Below, one piece after another: positions 9,173 to 16,580 of a stretch of DNA of 64,000 nucleotides. The stretch covers positions 3,968,001-4,032,000 of the forward strand of contig NZ_CP022315.1 in assembly GCF_002216775.1 (NCBI RefSeq). Reading direction: 5' to 3'. The notes below the pieces were generated by a model. The model ran no database searches and was not told the DNA's origin. It worked only from the letters and a program-made list of their open reading frames with translations. Every line of letters starts with the position of its first letter. Positions within the stretch are counted from its first letter, which is position 1. The position numbers and the translations under genes are program-made. This DNA is from Virgibacillus phasianinus. GTDB taxonomy: Bacteria > Bacillota > Bacilli > Bacillales > Amphibacillaceae.

Positions 9173-9515
9173 CGCTGAAAATTAATTCAAAAATAAAAGC
9201 CCCTACCAATATCCAAACTGCTTCTATGCGAATGAAAGAATTCATTGGGCCGCGGCTTTTTATAACAGCTATGTTTTTCGCGACTTTAAGATTGATTGGT
9301 ATAAAATATAAGGAAAACAGTAGTCCAACTGAAAGTGAAACACCAATATGGGTAAGTACAAAATTAGATGTTATATCTGCTACTACGATTCCAATTACAA
9401 AGATAGGAAATCCCACCCATATAAAGAAAGTTACAATGAGTAAAACAAATGCCATTATAATCAACATAAAATTATTTTTAAGCACCGCCAGATAACTATC
9501 ACAGTATAGTTGCAC
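9162..9515 (-). CDS. Small membrane protein, unknown
   Basis: 117 residues with about four hydrophobic segments (17-45, 50-70, 75-90, 98-115). No recognised domain. The start ATG at 9515 is preceded by a weak AGGAGGTATAATG-type site. The stop codon lies inside the right arm of a dispersed repeat. It is a single-gene unit between two repeat copies; no functional inference is possible. Confidence 0.6.
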   Translation of the reverse strand: MQLYCDSYLAVLKNNFMLIIMAFVLLIVTFFIWVGFPIFVIGIVVADITSNFVLTHIGVSLSVGLLFSLYFIPINLKVAKNIAVIKSRGPMNSFIRIEAVWILVGAFIFELIFSVIC

Positions 9516-9549
9516 ATTATACCTCCTGATACTTTACTTCATTACCTGG

Positions 9550-9622
9550 TCCATTTCAGCAATTTGGGCACTAGCCCTTATTTCGGAAGTGCGCCCTTAT
9601 GTGGAACTGGAGAGGATTATTT
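9550..9622 (+). repeat. Dispersed hairpin repeat, diverged
   Basis: CATTTCAGCAATTTGGGC on the left and CTTATTTCGGAAGTGCGCCC on the right. The stop of the 9571 gene falls within it. Confidence 0.55.
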
Positions 9623-9849
9623 AGATAACCAAAAGTACTATTTAAGGAGCAAAGGGAATAGCACCAACTAACACCAAAATAAACATTAATACAAAATAGA
9701 TGGGCAAGGAAAGCGATAAAACCAAGTGATCCTATCATCACAATTCTTGTAGGTTGAACAAAAGTAATAAAAAAGCAAATAATTCCACTTGCTAGGGCGA
9801 TATAACTTATAATACTGTATTTTCGTGTGACAGCATCATTGGCATTCAC
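9571..9849 (-). CDS. Small membrane protein whose C-terminus is repeat-derived
   Basis: 92 residues from a GTG at 9849 with GAGAGGTGA in front. Two hydrophobic segments (16-34, 40-60). The last ~20 residues (about FGYLNNPLQFHIRAHFRNKG) are translated from the dispersed repeat, so the original C-terminus was probably lost and replaced by read-through into the repeat. It may be a decaying gene. Family not recognised. Confidence 0.5.
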   Translation of the reverse strand: MNANDAVTRKYSIISYIALASGIICFFITFVQPTRIVMIGSLGFIAFLAHLFCINVYFGVSWCYSLCSLNSTFGYLNNPLQFHIRAHFRNKG

Positions 9850-9935
9850 TAGGTCACCTCTCACCTCATATTTTATAAATATTAACTTTCGAATCCAAAA
9901 ATAAAATTGGTGTTGTTTTCAATCTTCTGCCTTCA

Positions 9936-9975
9936 CAATCTGCATCGATTTTAACATAAATATCCAACTATCTTT
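9936..9975. repeat. 40-bp segment duplicated at 22564-22603
   Basis: Matches the other copy at 35 of 40 positions, including an uninterrupted TTTAACATAAATATCCAAC. Both copies lie just before the left arm of a dispersed repeat. On the minus strand both keep an open frame around LDIYVKVDADCEG, so they may be relics of the same gene end. Confidence 0.6.
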
Positions 9976-9984
9976 CTTTGGAAA

Positions 9985-10050
9985 TGTTCCTCAACAATCT
10001 GGCCCGATTCAGAAGGACGCCTTGTTCGACAAGCGCGCCTGATTGAGGAA
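9985..10050 (+). repeat. Dispersed hairpin repeat, well-formed copy
   Basis: This copy shows the architecture clearly. Outer arms TTCCTCAA / TTGAGGAA are a perfect 8-bp inverted repeat. The left box is CAATCTGGCCCGATTC. Inside lies a small hairpin CTTGTTCGACAAG, then the right box GCGCGCCTGATTG. No gene is seen in the ~500 bp between the 9571 and 10376 genes. Confidence 0.85.
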
Positions 10051-10119
10051 TACTTAAGGCTCAACCGAAATATATTTTTTCGCTACTTTGGGGTACTTAT
10101 TAAGAATATATCTTAGTTA

Positions 10120-10172
10120 TGTTCCTGGAGGGACGCACTGTTCAATTAGTGCTCCCTTTTCTTGAACTATAA
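10120..10172 (+). repeat. Dispersed repeat, right half
   Basis: GGAGGGACGCACTGTTCAATTAGTG then CTCCCTTTTCTTGAAC. The left arm is not recognisable. Confidence 0.45.
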
Positions 10173-10275
10173 TGTTCAAAATGTAATTGGGTAAATGAAT
10201 GATGCAAAGACGTAATTACTCACGTAAGATAAATAGAACAAAAGCTGTTCAGTACTAGGGTATTATTTTAGTCAA

Positions 10276-10304
10276 CGAAGTGGAGGGGCTAATCCTCCAC
10301 TTCG
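10276..10304. terminator. Strong hairpin in a gene-free stretch
   Basis: Perfect 11-bp stem CGAAGTGGAGG / CCTCCACTTCG with a 7-nt loop, followed on the plus strand by CTTTAAGGTTTTT. No gene is visible in front of it, so what it terminates is unknown. Confidence 0.5.
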
Positions 10305-10344
10305 CTTTAAGGTTTTTAAATGAACAATGAAACCACCTACATAA

Positions 10345-10380
10345 TATGGTTCAGTTCAACAAGCGCGCCCGATTATTACA
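10345..10380 (+). repeat. Dispersed repeat, right arm
   Basis: GTTCAACAAGCGCGCCCGATTATTA. It overlaps the stop codon of the 10376 gene. Confidence 0.6.
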
Positions 10381-10606
10381 CACCAGCATTAACCAAATAA
10401 TAAAACAAAGCTACTGACCCAATTATAATTACAATACTTATTAAAGCAACAACTATGTACTGCTTTTTCATAAGGTTAAAGATTCCAACGATAACTCCAA
10501 GAGATAAAAGAACAAGAGTTAAACCAATTCCTTTTGCCATGTATATATAATTGAGTAACCCTGCTACTACCAGCAGCAAAGGTAAAAAACGCATAAATAA
10601 TTTCAT
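10376..10606 (-). CDS. Small membrane protein, unknown
   Basis: 76 residues with three hydrophobic segments covering nearly the whole chain and a single KKQ loop. AGAGGTG stands 6 nt before the ATG. Single-gene unit: the stop codon lies in the right arm of one repeat copy and the start is 12 bp from the left arm of the next. Function unknown. Confidence 0.65.
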   Translation of the reverse strand: MKLFMRFLPLLLVVAGLLNYIYMAKGIGLTLVLLSLGVIVGIFNLMKKQYIVVALISIVIIIGSVALFYYLVNAGV

Positions 10607-10617
10607 GTTTGCACCTC

Positions 10618-10682
10618 TTATTCCATTAAAATGGCCTGATTCAGAAACAGTATTTATTCTTGAAAAGCGCCCTATAACTGAA
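10618..10682 (+). repeat. Dispersed hairpin repeat
   Basis: Left arm TTCCATTAAAATGGCCTG, right part TTATTCTTGAAAAGCGCCC. Confidence 0.75.
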
Positions 10683-10696
10683 GATACCTTTTATAG

Positions 10697-10990
10697 CTAA
10701 TTACTATTTGATCCTTCCCATTCCTCTCGCAATATGCCCATTTTAATGGCATCAAAATATTCACCATCTACCGTTCTCGCCTTTCTTATTCTTGCTTCCT
10801 CTGTCATTCCAATCTTTACTGCTACCTTCATCATTCTTACATTACCTGACCACGTAGACATACCCAATCTATGTAAGTCGGTCGATTTAAAAAGAAAATC
10901 AATCCATAACCTGTACGCTTCGGAACCATAGCCACCGTTCCAAAAATCTTTATCGTAAATGACAATTCCTGTTTCAAGCCAATATTTTCA
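10697..10990 (-). pseudogene. GNAT acetyltransferase, C-terminal fragment
   Basis: The minus-strand frame reads WLETGIVIYDKDFWNGGYGS and continues to RIRKARTVDGEYFDAIKMG, the second half of a RimL/YdaF-type GNAT acetyltransferase with the acetyl-CoA-binding loop region. An in-frame stop lies at about 10990, no start is available, and the first ~70 residues of the family are missing. The truncated end abuts the T-box leader region. Confidence 0.75.
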
Positions 10991-11071
10991 ATAATTTAAA
11001 ATTACAATTATAAGTAATAAAAAAGTTCTTTACTTCCCCCAAAAGGTTTGGTATGGTTATCTAACATTAAA

Positions 11072-11371
11072 AGGCTACAATCAAATAAATGCAATGAAGA
11101 GAACAGTACAATCATGAAATTCTTCAAAGAGAGCTCCAGTTGGTGAAAAGGAGTAAGAATTAATGATTGGAAGCAAGCCTCAGAGCAGCACATTGGATCC
11201 ATGCAGGTGATAGTGTGACAGGAGCTCCTGTTATAGAGCTAGGGTATATGTATGGTCTTCATACCGTACCTAATAAGGGTAATATGGTGACATATTACCA
11301 AACTGAGGTGGCACCAGGCGCGCAACAACTCGTTCTCAAGACTTAAGGTCTTGGGGGTGAGTTTTTTTATT
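11072..11371 (+). ncRNA. T-box riboswitch
   Basis: Stem I shows GAAGAGAACAGTA with the AGTA loop-E half at 11105-11108, AGAGAGCTCCAGTTGGTGAA in the distal loop, and base helix AGGCT / AGCCT (11072-11076 / 11176-11180). The specifier lies in GGAAGCAA at 11169-11176. The antiterminator box AGGTGGCACC is at 11306-11315 and an intrinsic terminator (CTCAAGAC / GTCTTGGG then T7) at 11328-11368. The UGGC bulge would pair with a tRNA ending GCCA, that is discriminator G73. AGC (Ser) as specifier fits this best; CAA (Gln) is possible and GCA (Ala) less likely. It controls the MFS gene that follows. Confidence 0.85.
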
Positions 11372-11407
11372 GTCCAAGTTTAGATTAACAAAGGAGTGGA
11401 AATAAAA

Positions 11408-12661
11408 ATGCGTATAAAAAAATTTGTTAGGTCGTGGAAATATCCATCTATTTTATTGTCCAGTATTGGTATTTCTAGTATTGGGGAATGGGTGTATTTT
11501 ATAGCATTAAATTTAATCGTTCTTGATATGATGGGTGTACTTGCTGTTTCAGGTTTATATATAATAAGAGCTTTATCTACATTATTTACAAGCGTTTGGG
11601 CGGGCAGTTTAATTGATCGGTTGAATAAAAAGCATCTTATGGTGTGGCTTAACATATTCCAAGCAGTGTTTATTGCCTTATTGCCTTTACTATCATTTCT
11701 TTGGGCAATATACGGCATTGTCTTTTTTATAAGTATAGCTAGTTCCATGTATGAGCCTACATCAATGACTTACATTACGAAGTTAATTCCTCCTGATCAA
11801 AGAAAACGATTTAATTCTTTCCGAAGCCTAATTGATTCGGGGGCATTTGTTACTGGACCCGCAATTGCAGGAATGATGTTTATGATTGGTACTCCAAATT
11901 TTGCGATATATATTAATGCAATAGCCCTATTTTTATCGGCACTAATCACATTGTTTATGCCCAATATTGAAAAAAATGATTTTATTGAAACAAAAGATGA
12001 AAAAATAACCTTGAAAGTATTAAAAAATGATTGGAAATTAGTTGTTGACTTTAGTCGTAAACACATGTACATTATGGCCATTTATTTACTCTTCAGTTCA
12101 GTGATGGTTTTGGCAACTGCTATAGATTCACTGGAAGCAGCATTTTCTACAGAAGTGCTTTCATTATCAGAGAGAGATTATGGATTCCTCGTGAGTATTG
12201 CTGGTGTTGGGATAATTGTTGGAGCATTAGTAAACATAATAGTTGTTAAAAAAGTAGCTACCTCTTGGCTGATTGGTCTTGGATCCTTAATGGTCTCTAT
12301 CGGTTATATGATCTATGCTTTTTCAGGTAATTTTTTGATAGCAGCAATTGGATTTTTTATTCTTTCATTTTCGATGGCTTTTCTTGACACTGGATTTTAC
12401 ACATTTTATCAAAATAATGTTCCTGTCAATGTAATGGGAAGGGTTGGTAGTGTGTACGGATTCATTGAAGCTTTTTTTATCATCATTGGGACGATAACTT
12501 TTGGAATAATGGCTGAAATGATATCGATTCAATTTGTCGTCATATTAGGTAGCCTAATTATGTTTGCAGTAACGATTATATTATTTGTCTTTAATACGCA
12601 GCCCTCGAAAGCAGAGTTTTATTCTGAGAAACATCAAATACAAACTTCCGATACTGATTAG
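11408..12661 (+). CDS. MFS transporter (MFS_3 / macrolide-efflux-like)
   Basis: 417 residues. The ATG at 11408 is chosen because AAAGGAGTGG lies 9 nt upstream; the GTG at 11396 is inside that site. Twelve hydrophobic segments, with the motif A-like GSLIDRLNKKH after helix 2. The type matches MFS_3 exporters such as macrolide or siderophore efflux proteins. The T-box leader means expression rises when one aminoacyl-tRNA is uncharged, probably serine. That suggests export of an amino-acid-related compound or of a synthetase inhibitor; this last step is inference. One of few plus-strand genes in the accessory zone. Confidence 0.8.
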   Translation: MRIKKFVRSWKYPSILLSSIGISSIGEWVYFIALNLIVLDMMGVLAVSGLYIIRALSTLFTSVWAGSLIDRLNKKHLMVWLNIFQAVFIALLPLLSFLWAIYGIVFFISIASSMYEPTSMTYITKLIPPDQRKRFNSFRSLIDSGAFVTGPAIAGMMFMIGTPNFAIYINAIALFLSALITLFMPNIEKNDFIETKDEKITLKVLKNDWKLVVDFSRKHMYIMAIYLLFSSVMVLATAIDSLEAAFSTEVLSLSERDYGFLVSIAGVGIIVGALVNIIVVKKVATSWLIGLGSLMVSIGYMIYAFSGNFLIAAIGFFILSFSMAFLDTGFYTFYQNNVPVNVMGRVGSVYGFIEAFFIIIGTITFGIMAEMISIQFVVILGSLIMFAVTIILFVFNTQPSKAEFYSEKHQIQTSDTD

Positions 12662-12737
12662 GGGTGCTATATTTAAACTTAAGTTATAGAAATGGTAACT
12701 CTGGGTAATGTGGAACTTCAACTTTATGGAAAGTACG

Positions 12738-12857
12738 TTATAAATCCCAATCTTTCAGTGTCATAAATGAAAAATTGAAAGCTTGGATTTGATCCAAACA
12801 CTTGTTAAACTCTTCCGTAAAATGAATCAAAGACTTCCGGTTATCTTCTTTGGTCAT
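12738..12857 (-). CDS. 39-residue ORF beside the integrase relic
   Basis: ATG at 12857 with AAAGGAG 7 nt upstream. It begins inside the last codons of the recombinase fragment, in a different frame. The product is hydrophilic in its first half (MTKEDNRKSLIHFTEE...). It has the position of a small accessory protein of a transposon or integrative element. Not recognised. Confidence 0.4.
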   Translation of the reverse strand: MTKEDNRKSLIHFTEEFNKCLDQIQAFNFSFMTLKDWDL

Positions 12858-13117
12858 GCCGCGACTCCTTTAATTCTTTTGCGGCATAACGCTTCATGCC
12901 TGGATTATCAGATCGAATAAAAAAATTCAAACAAAGCACTTTCCATCGATGTATGACATCCTTCCCTACTGTGTTCAATTTCACGCACGGAAAGAAGCTT
13001 CGGAATCCGTTTGCCTAATTTAGGCTCTTTTAATTTTGCTGCCGGATTTTTTAAGAGGTAACCCTCCTCATGTGTCCATGTAAATAATGATTTAATGAAT
13101 CGTACACGATGACCCAA
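12841..13117 (-). pseudogene. Tyrosine recombinase relic with deleted catalytic domain
   Basis: The segment to 12908 encodes the end of a core-binding domain and the start of the catalytic domain (SLFTWTHEEGYLLKNPAAKL, then KLGKRIPKLLSVREIE, FEFFYS). A stop follows immediately, and a second frame then reads NPGMKRYAAKELKESRH, which resembles the extreme C-terminus of XerC/D-like integrases. The catalytic region with the R-H-R-Y residues is missing, so the enzyme is dead. It shows that a site-specific recombinase once sat here, next to the repeat-separated gene units. Confidence 0.65.
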
Positions 13118-13174
13118 GCTCTATTTATTAAATTTGAAAGGGAGAACCCAAAGCAGGCTCTCCCTAATTTTACT

Positions 13175-13630
13175 TCACTCGTTTATATATTTGATAACAG
13201 CCATTTCTCTTCCAAATCGGTCACCATTATCAATAAATCCTAAACTGGCATATAAGTAATGAGCTTCCTGATTTTCCGGATGATAACCAACAACAATTTT
13301 TTTCGCATCTGGCAACTTACTCATCTCTGCAATCATTAACTTTGTTGCAGCCTTCCCTATACCTTTGCCTTGGAAATTCTCATCAACCATTATTCTAAAT
13401 ACCCAATAACCATCGAGCTCCTCTTTTTCAGTGTTATACATTAGGAAACCCACTACTTTATCTTCAAAGTAAATTGCAAAAGGTTTTAATGACGGTTCAA
13501 ACTTTGACTGGGCAATTGATATAGCATTTGACTCTAAATACTCTGCTTGTTTCTCTGATAATTTCAATTCACAGCATTCATACCAGTTTTCTTCGTTCAA
13601 TTCTTCAATTTTCACATTATCTGTAAGCAT
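13175..13630 (-). CDS. GNAT N-acetyltransferase
   Basis: 151 residues. Acetyl-CoA motif FQGKGIGKAATKLM near residue 86, then VGYHPENQEAHYLYASLGF, the typical motif B with the Asn and Tyr of the family. It resembles diamine/spermidine acetyltransferases of the Blt/Pai type, but the substrate is not certain. AAGGGGAAAA is the ribosome site, and it can pair with an upstream TTTCCCC arm (13653-13662), so translation may be regulated by the leader structure. Stands alone. Confidence 0.85.
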   Translation of the reverse strand: MLTDNVKIEELNEENWYECCELKLSEKQAEYLESNAISIAQSKFEPSLKPFAIYFEDKVVGFLMYNTEKEELDGYWVFRIMVDENFQGKGIGKAATKLMIAEMSKLPDAKKIVVGYHPENQEAHYLYASLGFIDNGDRFGREMAVIKYINE

Positions 13631-13652
13631 ATATTTTCCCCTTCCAAATTTC

Positions 13653-13694
13653 GGGGAAACGCTAAGTCTACTTTATTAGTTAGGCGTTATCCCC
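13653..13694 (-). promoter_or_regulatory. Leader hairpin upstream of the GNAT gene
   Basis: On the minus strand GGGGATAACGC (13694-13684) can pair with GCGTTTCCCC (13662-13653). The second arm can instead pair with the ribosome site GGGGAAA of the acetyltransferase. The first arm lies in the end of a 16-codon leader ORF. This is the geometry of translational attenuation. Confidence 0.4.
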
Positions 13695-13730
13695 TTTAAG
13701 TTTTTCATTGAAAAAATGTTTGTTTGTCAT
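13680..13730 (-). CDS. 16-residue leader peptide
   Basis: MTNKHFFNEKLKGDNA, with AAGGGAGG placed well before the ATG at 13730. The stop lies in the hairpin loop before the acetyltransferase gene. It may be a true leader peptide or the stub of a lost gene. Confidence 0.4.
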   Translation of the reverse strand: MTNKHFFNEKLKGDNA

Positions 13731-13799
13731 AATGAACGCCTCCCTTAATGTCTAAAAAAAAATTCGTAACTTATTAAACATTGTAATTATACCATATTC

Positions 13800-13955
13800 T
13801 GTTCCGCAATCCGGCCCGATTGAAGCTTAACTCTTATTCAATTACTCGCAATATGTAACGCCAGTTCACCAAGCGCCATAGCCTCTTCCCATGGCCTGAA
13901 GTCAATATGTTCATCAAACCTGATCTTGTTACCCCGTTAAAGCGCCCTTTAGCTG
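13800..13955 (+). repeat. Dispersed hairpin repeat, interrupted
   Basis: Left arm GTTCCGCAATCCGGCCCGATTG at 13801-13822; right arm CCCGTTAAAGCGCCCTTTAG at 13934-13953. The ~110 bp between them is unique sequence, so the repeat may have been split or two partial copies may be adjacent. Confidence 0.5.
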
Positions 13956-14737
13956 AATAAGTCTGTCAGCCATTTTGTCCAATTATTCCAAGTAGATGTT
14001 CTTAAATCTTTTCCGTGACCAACACCTTCTTTGATTATAATATCAACTTGTTTAGCTCCGCTTTCTTTCAGTTTATTATAAAAATTTTCCGTATGATACG
14101 AACGAATTCCTTTGTCTTCAGTACCGTGGATTAGGAGTATAGGACGTTCTTTAATTTTTGTTAAAAACCTTGAAGGATCAGCTGAATGTCTACCTTCAAT
14201 ATACTTTTTCCACTCATCATCGTCTAAGTTACGATATACGTTTTCGTGGCATCTTTTTAAATATGGATAGAGTGTAGAGAGATCATCTTCCTGAAGTGAA
14301 TGATCGGCATTCTGTTGGCTTGGTTCTAATAAAGGACAAAATGCTATTGCGCCAGATGCTAAACTAGAAGAACCTAATGCTGAAACAGCTATACCACCAC
14401 CATAACTATTTCCAATAAAAATAATATGGTCAACATCCCAAGAAATCCCTTTTTCAGTATTTAAGTCTAACGTATTACCTTTTGATAAAAGTTCAAGACC
14501 CATTAACGCACCCTTCACAGATGAATTCGGGCCAAAATCCCCATAACTTTGCCAGTTCCCGGGATAGCGTGCCTGCAGTACGGTAAATCCCAAATCCGAT
14601 AAAGATTTTCCCATTTCAGGTGCCATTGGTCTATTAGGTAAACCAGGTAACCATACTATTCCAATTTTATTATTCAATGGTGTATCGGGAAGATATAGTT
14701 CACCAAGTATATCTTCATTTCTTACATAGGCTATCAT
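13949..14737 (-). CDS. Alpha/beta hydrolase (dienelactone-hydrolase-like)
   Basis: 262 residues from the ATG at 14737, chosen for AAAGGAG 8 nt upstream; the longer frame crosses repeat DNA. The nucleophile elbow GNSYGG is near residue 117, the acid region HGTEDKG near 204 and the catalytic His region GVGHG near 239, giving a Ser-Asp-His triad. No signal peptide, so it is cytoplasmic. Substrate unknown; it could be an esterase or acyl-peptidase type. Single-gene unit between repeat copies. Confidence 0.8.
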   Translation of the reverse strand: MIAYVRNEDILGELYLPDTPLNNKIGIVWLPGLPNRPMAPEMGKSLSDLGFTVLQARYPGNWQSYGDFGPNSSVKGALMGLELLSKGNTLDLNTEKGISWDVDHIIFIGNSYGGGIAVSALGSSSLASGAIAFCPLLEPSQQNADHSLQEDDLSTLYPYLKRCHENVYRNLDDDEWKKYIEGRHSADPSRFLTKIKERPILLIHGTEDKGIRSYHTENFYNKLKESGAKQVDIIIKEGVGHGKDLRTSTWNNWTKWLTDLFS

Positions 14738-14782
14738 ATTCGTTTCTCCTTTCCTTGCATCATACAACTGAAGAAATTTCTC

Positions 14783-14858
14783 TTGTTCCGTTAAATGGCC
14801 CAATGCCCCAGTAACAAGAAGGTATTTATTCCCGAAATGCGCCCACTTCTGGAAAAAC
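14783..14858 (+). repeat. Dispersed hairpin repeat
   Basis: GTTCCGTTAAATGGCCC on the left; TTATTCCCGAAATGCGCCC then ACTTCTGG on the right. Confidence 0.7.
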
Positions 14859-15015
14859 CTATAATGATTTTTCCATTTTTATATTTGTTTCGACATATCC
14901 TAGTTGTTCATATAGACTCCTTGCCACTTTGTTATTACCAAAGACATGAAGTTCTATCATTTTCAATCCTTTCCAGATTTAATTTGTTCGTCTGCAAAGT
15001 TCTCAATTGCATAAC
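14859..15015 (-). pseudogene. GNAT acetyltransferase, C-terminal fragment
   Basis: The minus strand reads IENFADEQIKSGKD, a stop, then MIELHVFGNNKVARSLYEQL and ETNIKMEKSL before TAG at 14859. This is the end of a GNAT protein (motif B with NNKVARSLYEQLGY) carrying an internal stop. It is joined directly to the broken end of the nucleosidase gene. Confidence 0.65.
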
Positions 15016-15612
15016 TCAAATAATGTTCGATTCAAATTTATCAGAGTTTTCTTCATCCGTTGGAAAATCAGAAATTCCTTTTATAATAATGCACTCAATA
15101 TCATTTTTCCTACAGATATAAGCAATTGCCCCCGATTCTGTATCGGCTATTGTTATTTGGTTTTCTTTAAGTTCTAAATAGTCCTTCCACATAACTACTG
15201 CTTTATCAGCGGTACCAATTGTTCCAGTATAGAAGTCATTTCCATATTTTGATAGATCAATATCGACTATAAAGGATTGTTTGATTAGAGGCTCAACTTC
15301 TTTTACTGTGCAATCATATTGAACGGCTTTATCGGGTACAAAAATATCAAGATTACTGAACCTGTAATCTATACCTGCACACGTTCCAGCAACGATTACT
15401 TTAGTTAAATTAAACTTAGAAATCATATACTGATATCCACCAACACCATTTACTTTTCTTACACCAGTACTATAAAAAACAAGTTCAGCATCATTAATTG
15501 TTCTTAAAAAATACTCGCCATAGGGATAACCGAAACGTTCGTTATCTTTTATGCCAAAGTACTCCAATGTTGCTTCATATTCCCATTTTGTTGCTATACT
15601 TATCCCTATCAT
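15016..15612 (-). CDS. Purine nucleosidase/phosphorylase-like protein, possibly C-terminally truncated
   Basis: 198 residues. It has the nucleoside phosphorylase/MTA-SAH nucleosidase fold: GVGGYQYMISKFNLTKVIVAGTCAG in the first half and DTESGAIAYICRKNDIECIIIKGISDF, with the ribose-binding ES pair and the catalytic Asp region (ISDF), in the second. Family members usually run 20-30 residues further; here the frame stops at once and GNAT sequence follows. It may be inactive or just shorter. It would act in the cytoplasm on nucleosides or S-adenosylhomocysteine-like compounds. Confidence 0.7.
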   Translation of the reverse strand: MIGISIATKWEYEATLEYFGIKDNERFGYPYGEYFLRTINDAELVFYSTGVRKVNGVGGYQYMISKFNLTKVIVAGTCAGIDYRFSNLDIFVPDKAVQYDCTVKEVEPLIKQSFIVDIDLSKYGNDFYTGTIGTADKAVVMWKDYLELKENQITIADTESGAIAYICRKNDIECIIIKGISDFPTDEENSDKFESNII

Positions 15613-15665
15613 CGACTAATCACCCTACAAACATAATTTGTCACATATTAAAATTTCAAAAGCAC

Positions 15666-15709
15666 AAAACAGATCACTTATTGGCAACTAACCGCTAGTG
15701 ACCTGTTTT
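15666..15709 (-). terminator. Terminator after the effector-binding protein gene
   Basis: AAAACAG / CTGTTTT outer pairing with inner TCACT / AGTGA and a loop between. It sits 65 bp downstream of the 15774 stop codon. Confidence 0.6.
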
Positions 15710-15773
15710 ATGATGTCTATTTTAAACCATCCTTTTAATAAGTAAGAGGATTTTCGTCTCGCCTTTTATCCCT

Positions 15774-16253
15774 TTAATTTCTAACTACAGGGATCCACAT
15801 TTCACCGTATACTAAGCCGTCTTGCTGCCCCATTACAACCGCTGCATTTGGACCACCAACATAAGATACATCCGTTACTTCCATCAGAACTTCACCAAAG
15901 GCAATACCAGTAAGCTTGTTACTCAACTCTTCATCTGTGTTCGCTTCCCCTTTAACAACGATGTATTCTCCTTTAGGAAATTGGATCAGTCTAGATGCTT
16001 CTGGCAAGGACTCCTCCGTCATAACACCAGCGTAATGCATCATCTTGTTATTTACTGCCTCGTTTACGACAAAAATGTAGTCATTTGTTGCGACAGTTTT
16101 TAGTTTATCAAGCCTTCCATCTTGATTGACTGCTTGCCAAAAGTCCGCCTTTTCCTTATTAATACCAACATAGTCTGTGTAATCGCTCTTAAGCTCTGTT
16201 CCAATACCTAAAACAGTAAAGCTGTCCTTTTCTTCTAAAGTATAATTTGCCAC
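15774..16253 (-). CDS. GyrI/AraC effector-binding-domain protein, copy 1
   Basis: 159 residues forming one effector-binding domain (small multidrug-binding GyrI fold) with no DNA-binding part. It is paralogous to the protein at 57603-58082, with most residues identical from LEEKDSFTVLGIGTEL to GEMWIPVVR. AAAGGAGGA precedes the ATG. Divergent from a truncated WYL-type regulator, exactly as copy 2 is from a longer one, so the locus was duplicated as a unit. Such stand-alone domains are thought to bind toxic or hydrophobic small molecules. Confidence 0.8.
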   Translation of the reverse strand: MANYTLEEKDSFTVLGIGTELKSDYTDYVGINKEKADFWQAVNQDGRLDKLKTVATNDYIFVVNEAVNNKMMHYAGVMTEESLPEASRLIQFPKGEYIVVKGEANTDEELSNKLTGIAFGEVLMEVTDVSYVGGPNAAVVMGQQDGLVYGEMWIPVVRN

Positions 16254-16358
16254 TGCAAAATTCCTCCTTTTAAATTAAACAAAAGATTTGTTTTTTACTT
16301 GCTGGATTTATAATAGCATTGAACCATGTCAAAAAGTGATACTGTTTAGGAGGTCCCA

Positions 16359-16526
16359 ATGAAAAAAGTTGAACGGATTAATACCATCATGCGGTATATC
16401 AACAATCGCTCCTACTTTACAATCTCTGAAATTATAAATTTTCAAAATAGTGTTGAAAATAAAACGACCATACTTTATACTATTTTTAATCAATCAATTG
16501 TAACTATATTTTCCGATTATTCCTAA
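16359..16526 (+). pseudogene. Truncated helix-turn-helix (WYL/YafY-type) regulator
   Basis: A 55-codon frame. Its first ~25 residues (MKKVERINTIMRYINNRS.. FTISEI) match the regulator at 58193 almost exactly, then the sequence becomes unrelated and stops. The promoter, ribosome site (TTTAGGAGGTCCC) and start are intact. The helix-turn-helix is cut before the recognition helix, so it cannot bind DNA. Confidence 0.8.
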
Positions 16527-16580
16527 CTAAGTAAAGTAATATTCGAAATGGACAAACAAAAAGAAACTAGGAGGCATAAA

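Noticed and set aside
11169-11176. Alanine (GCA) as the T-box specifier
   Set aside because: GCA can be read in the loop, but the antiterminator UGGC predicts discriminator G73 while tRNA-Ala has A73. AGC (Ser) leaves the expected purine and base helix.
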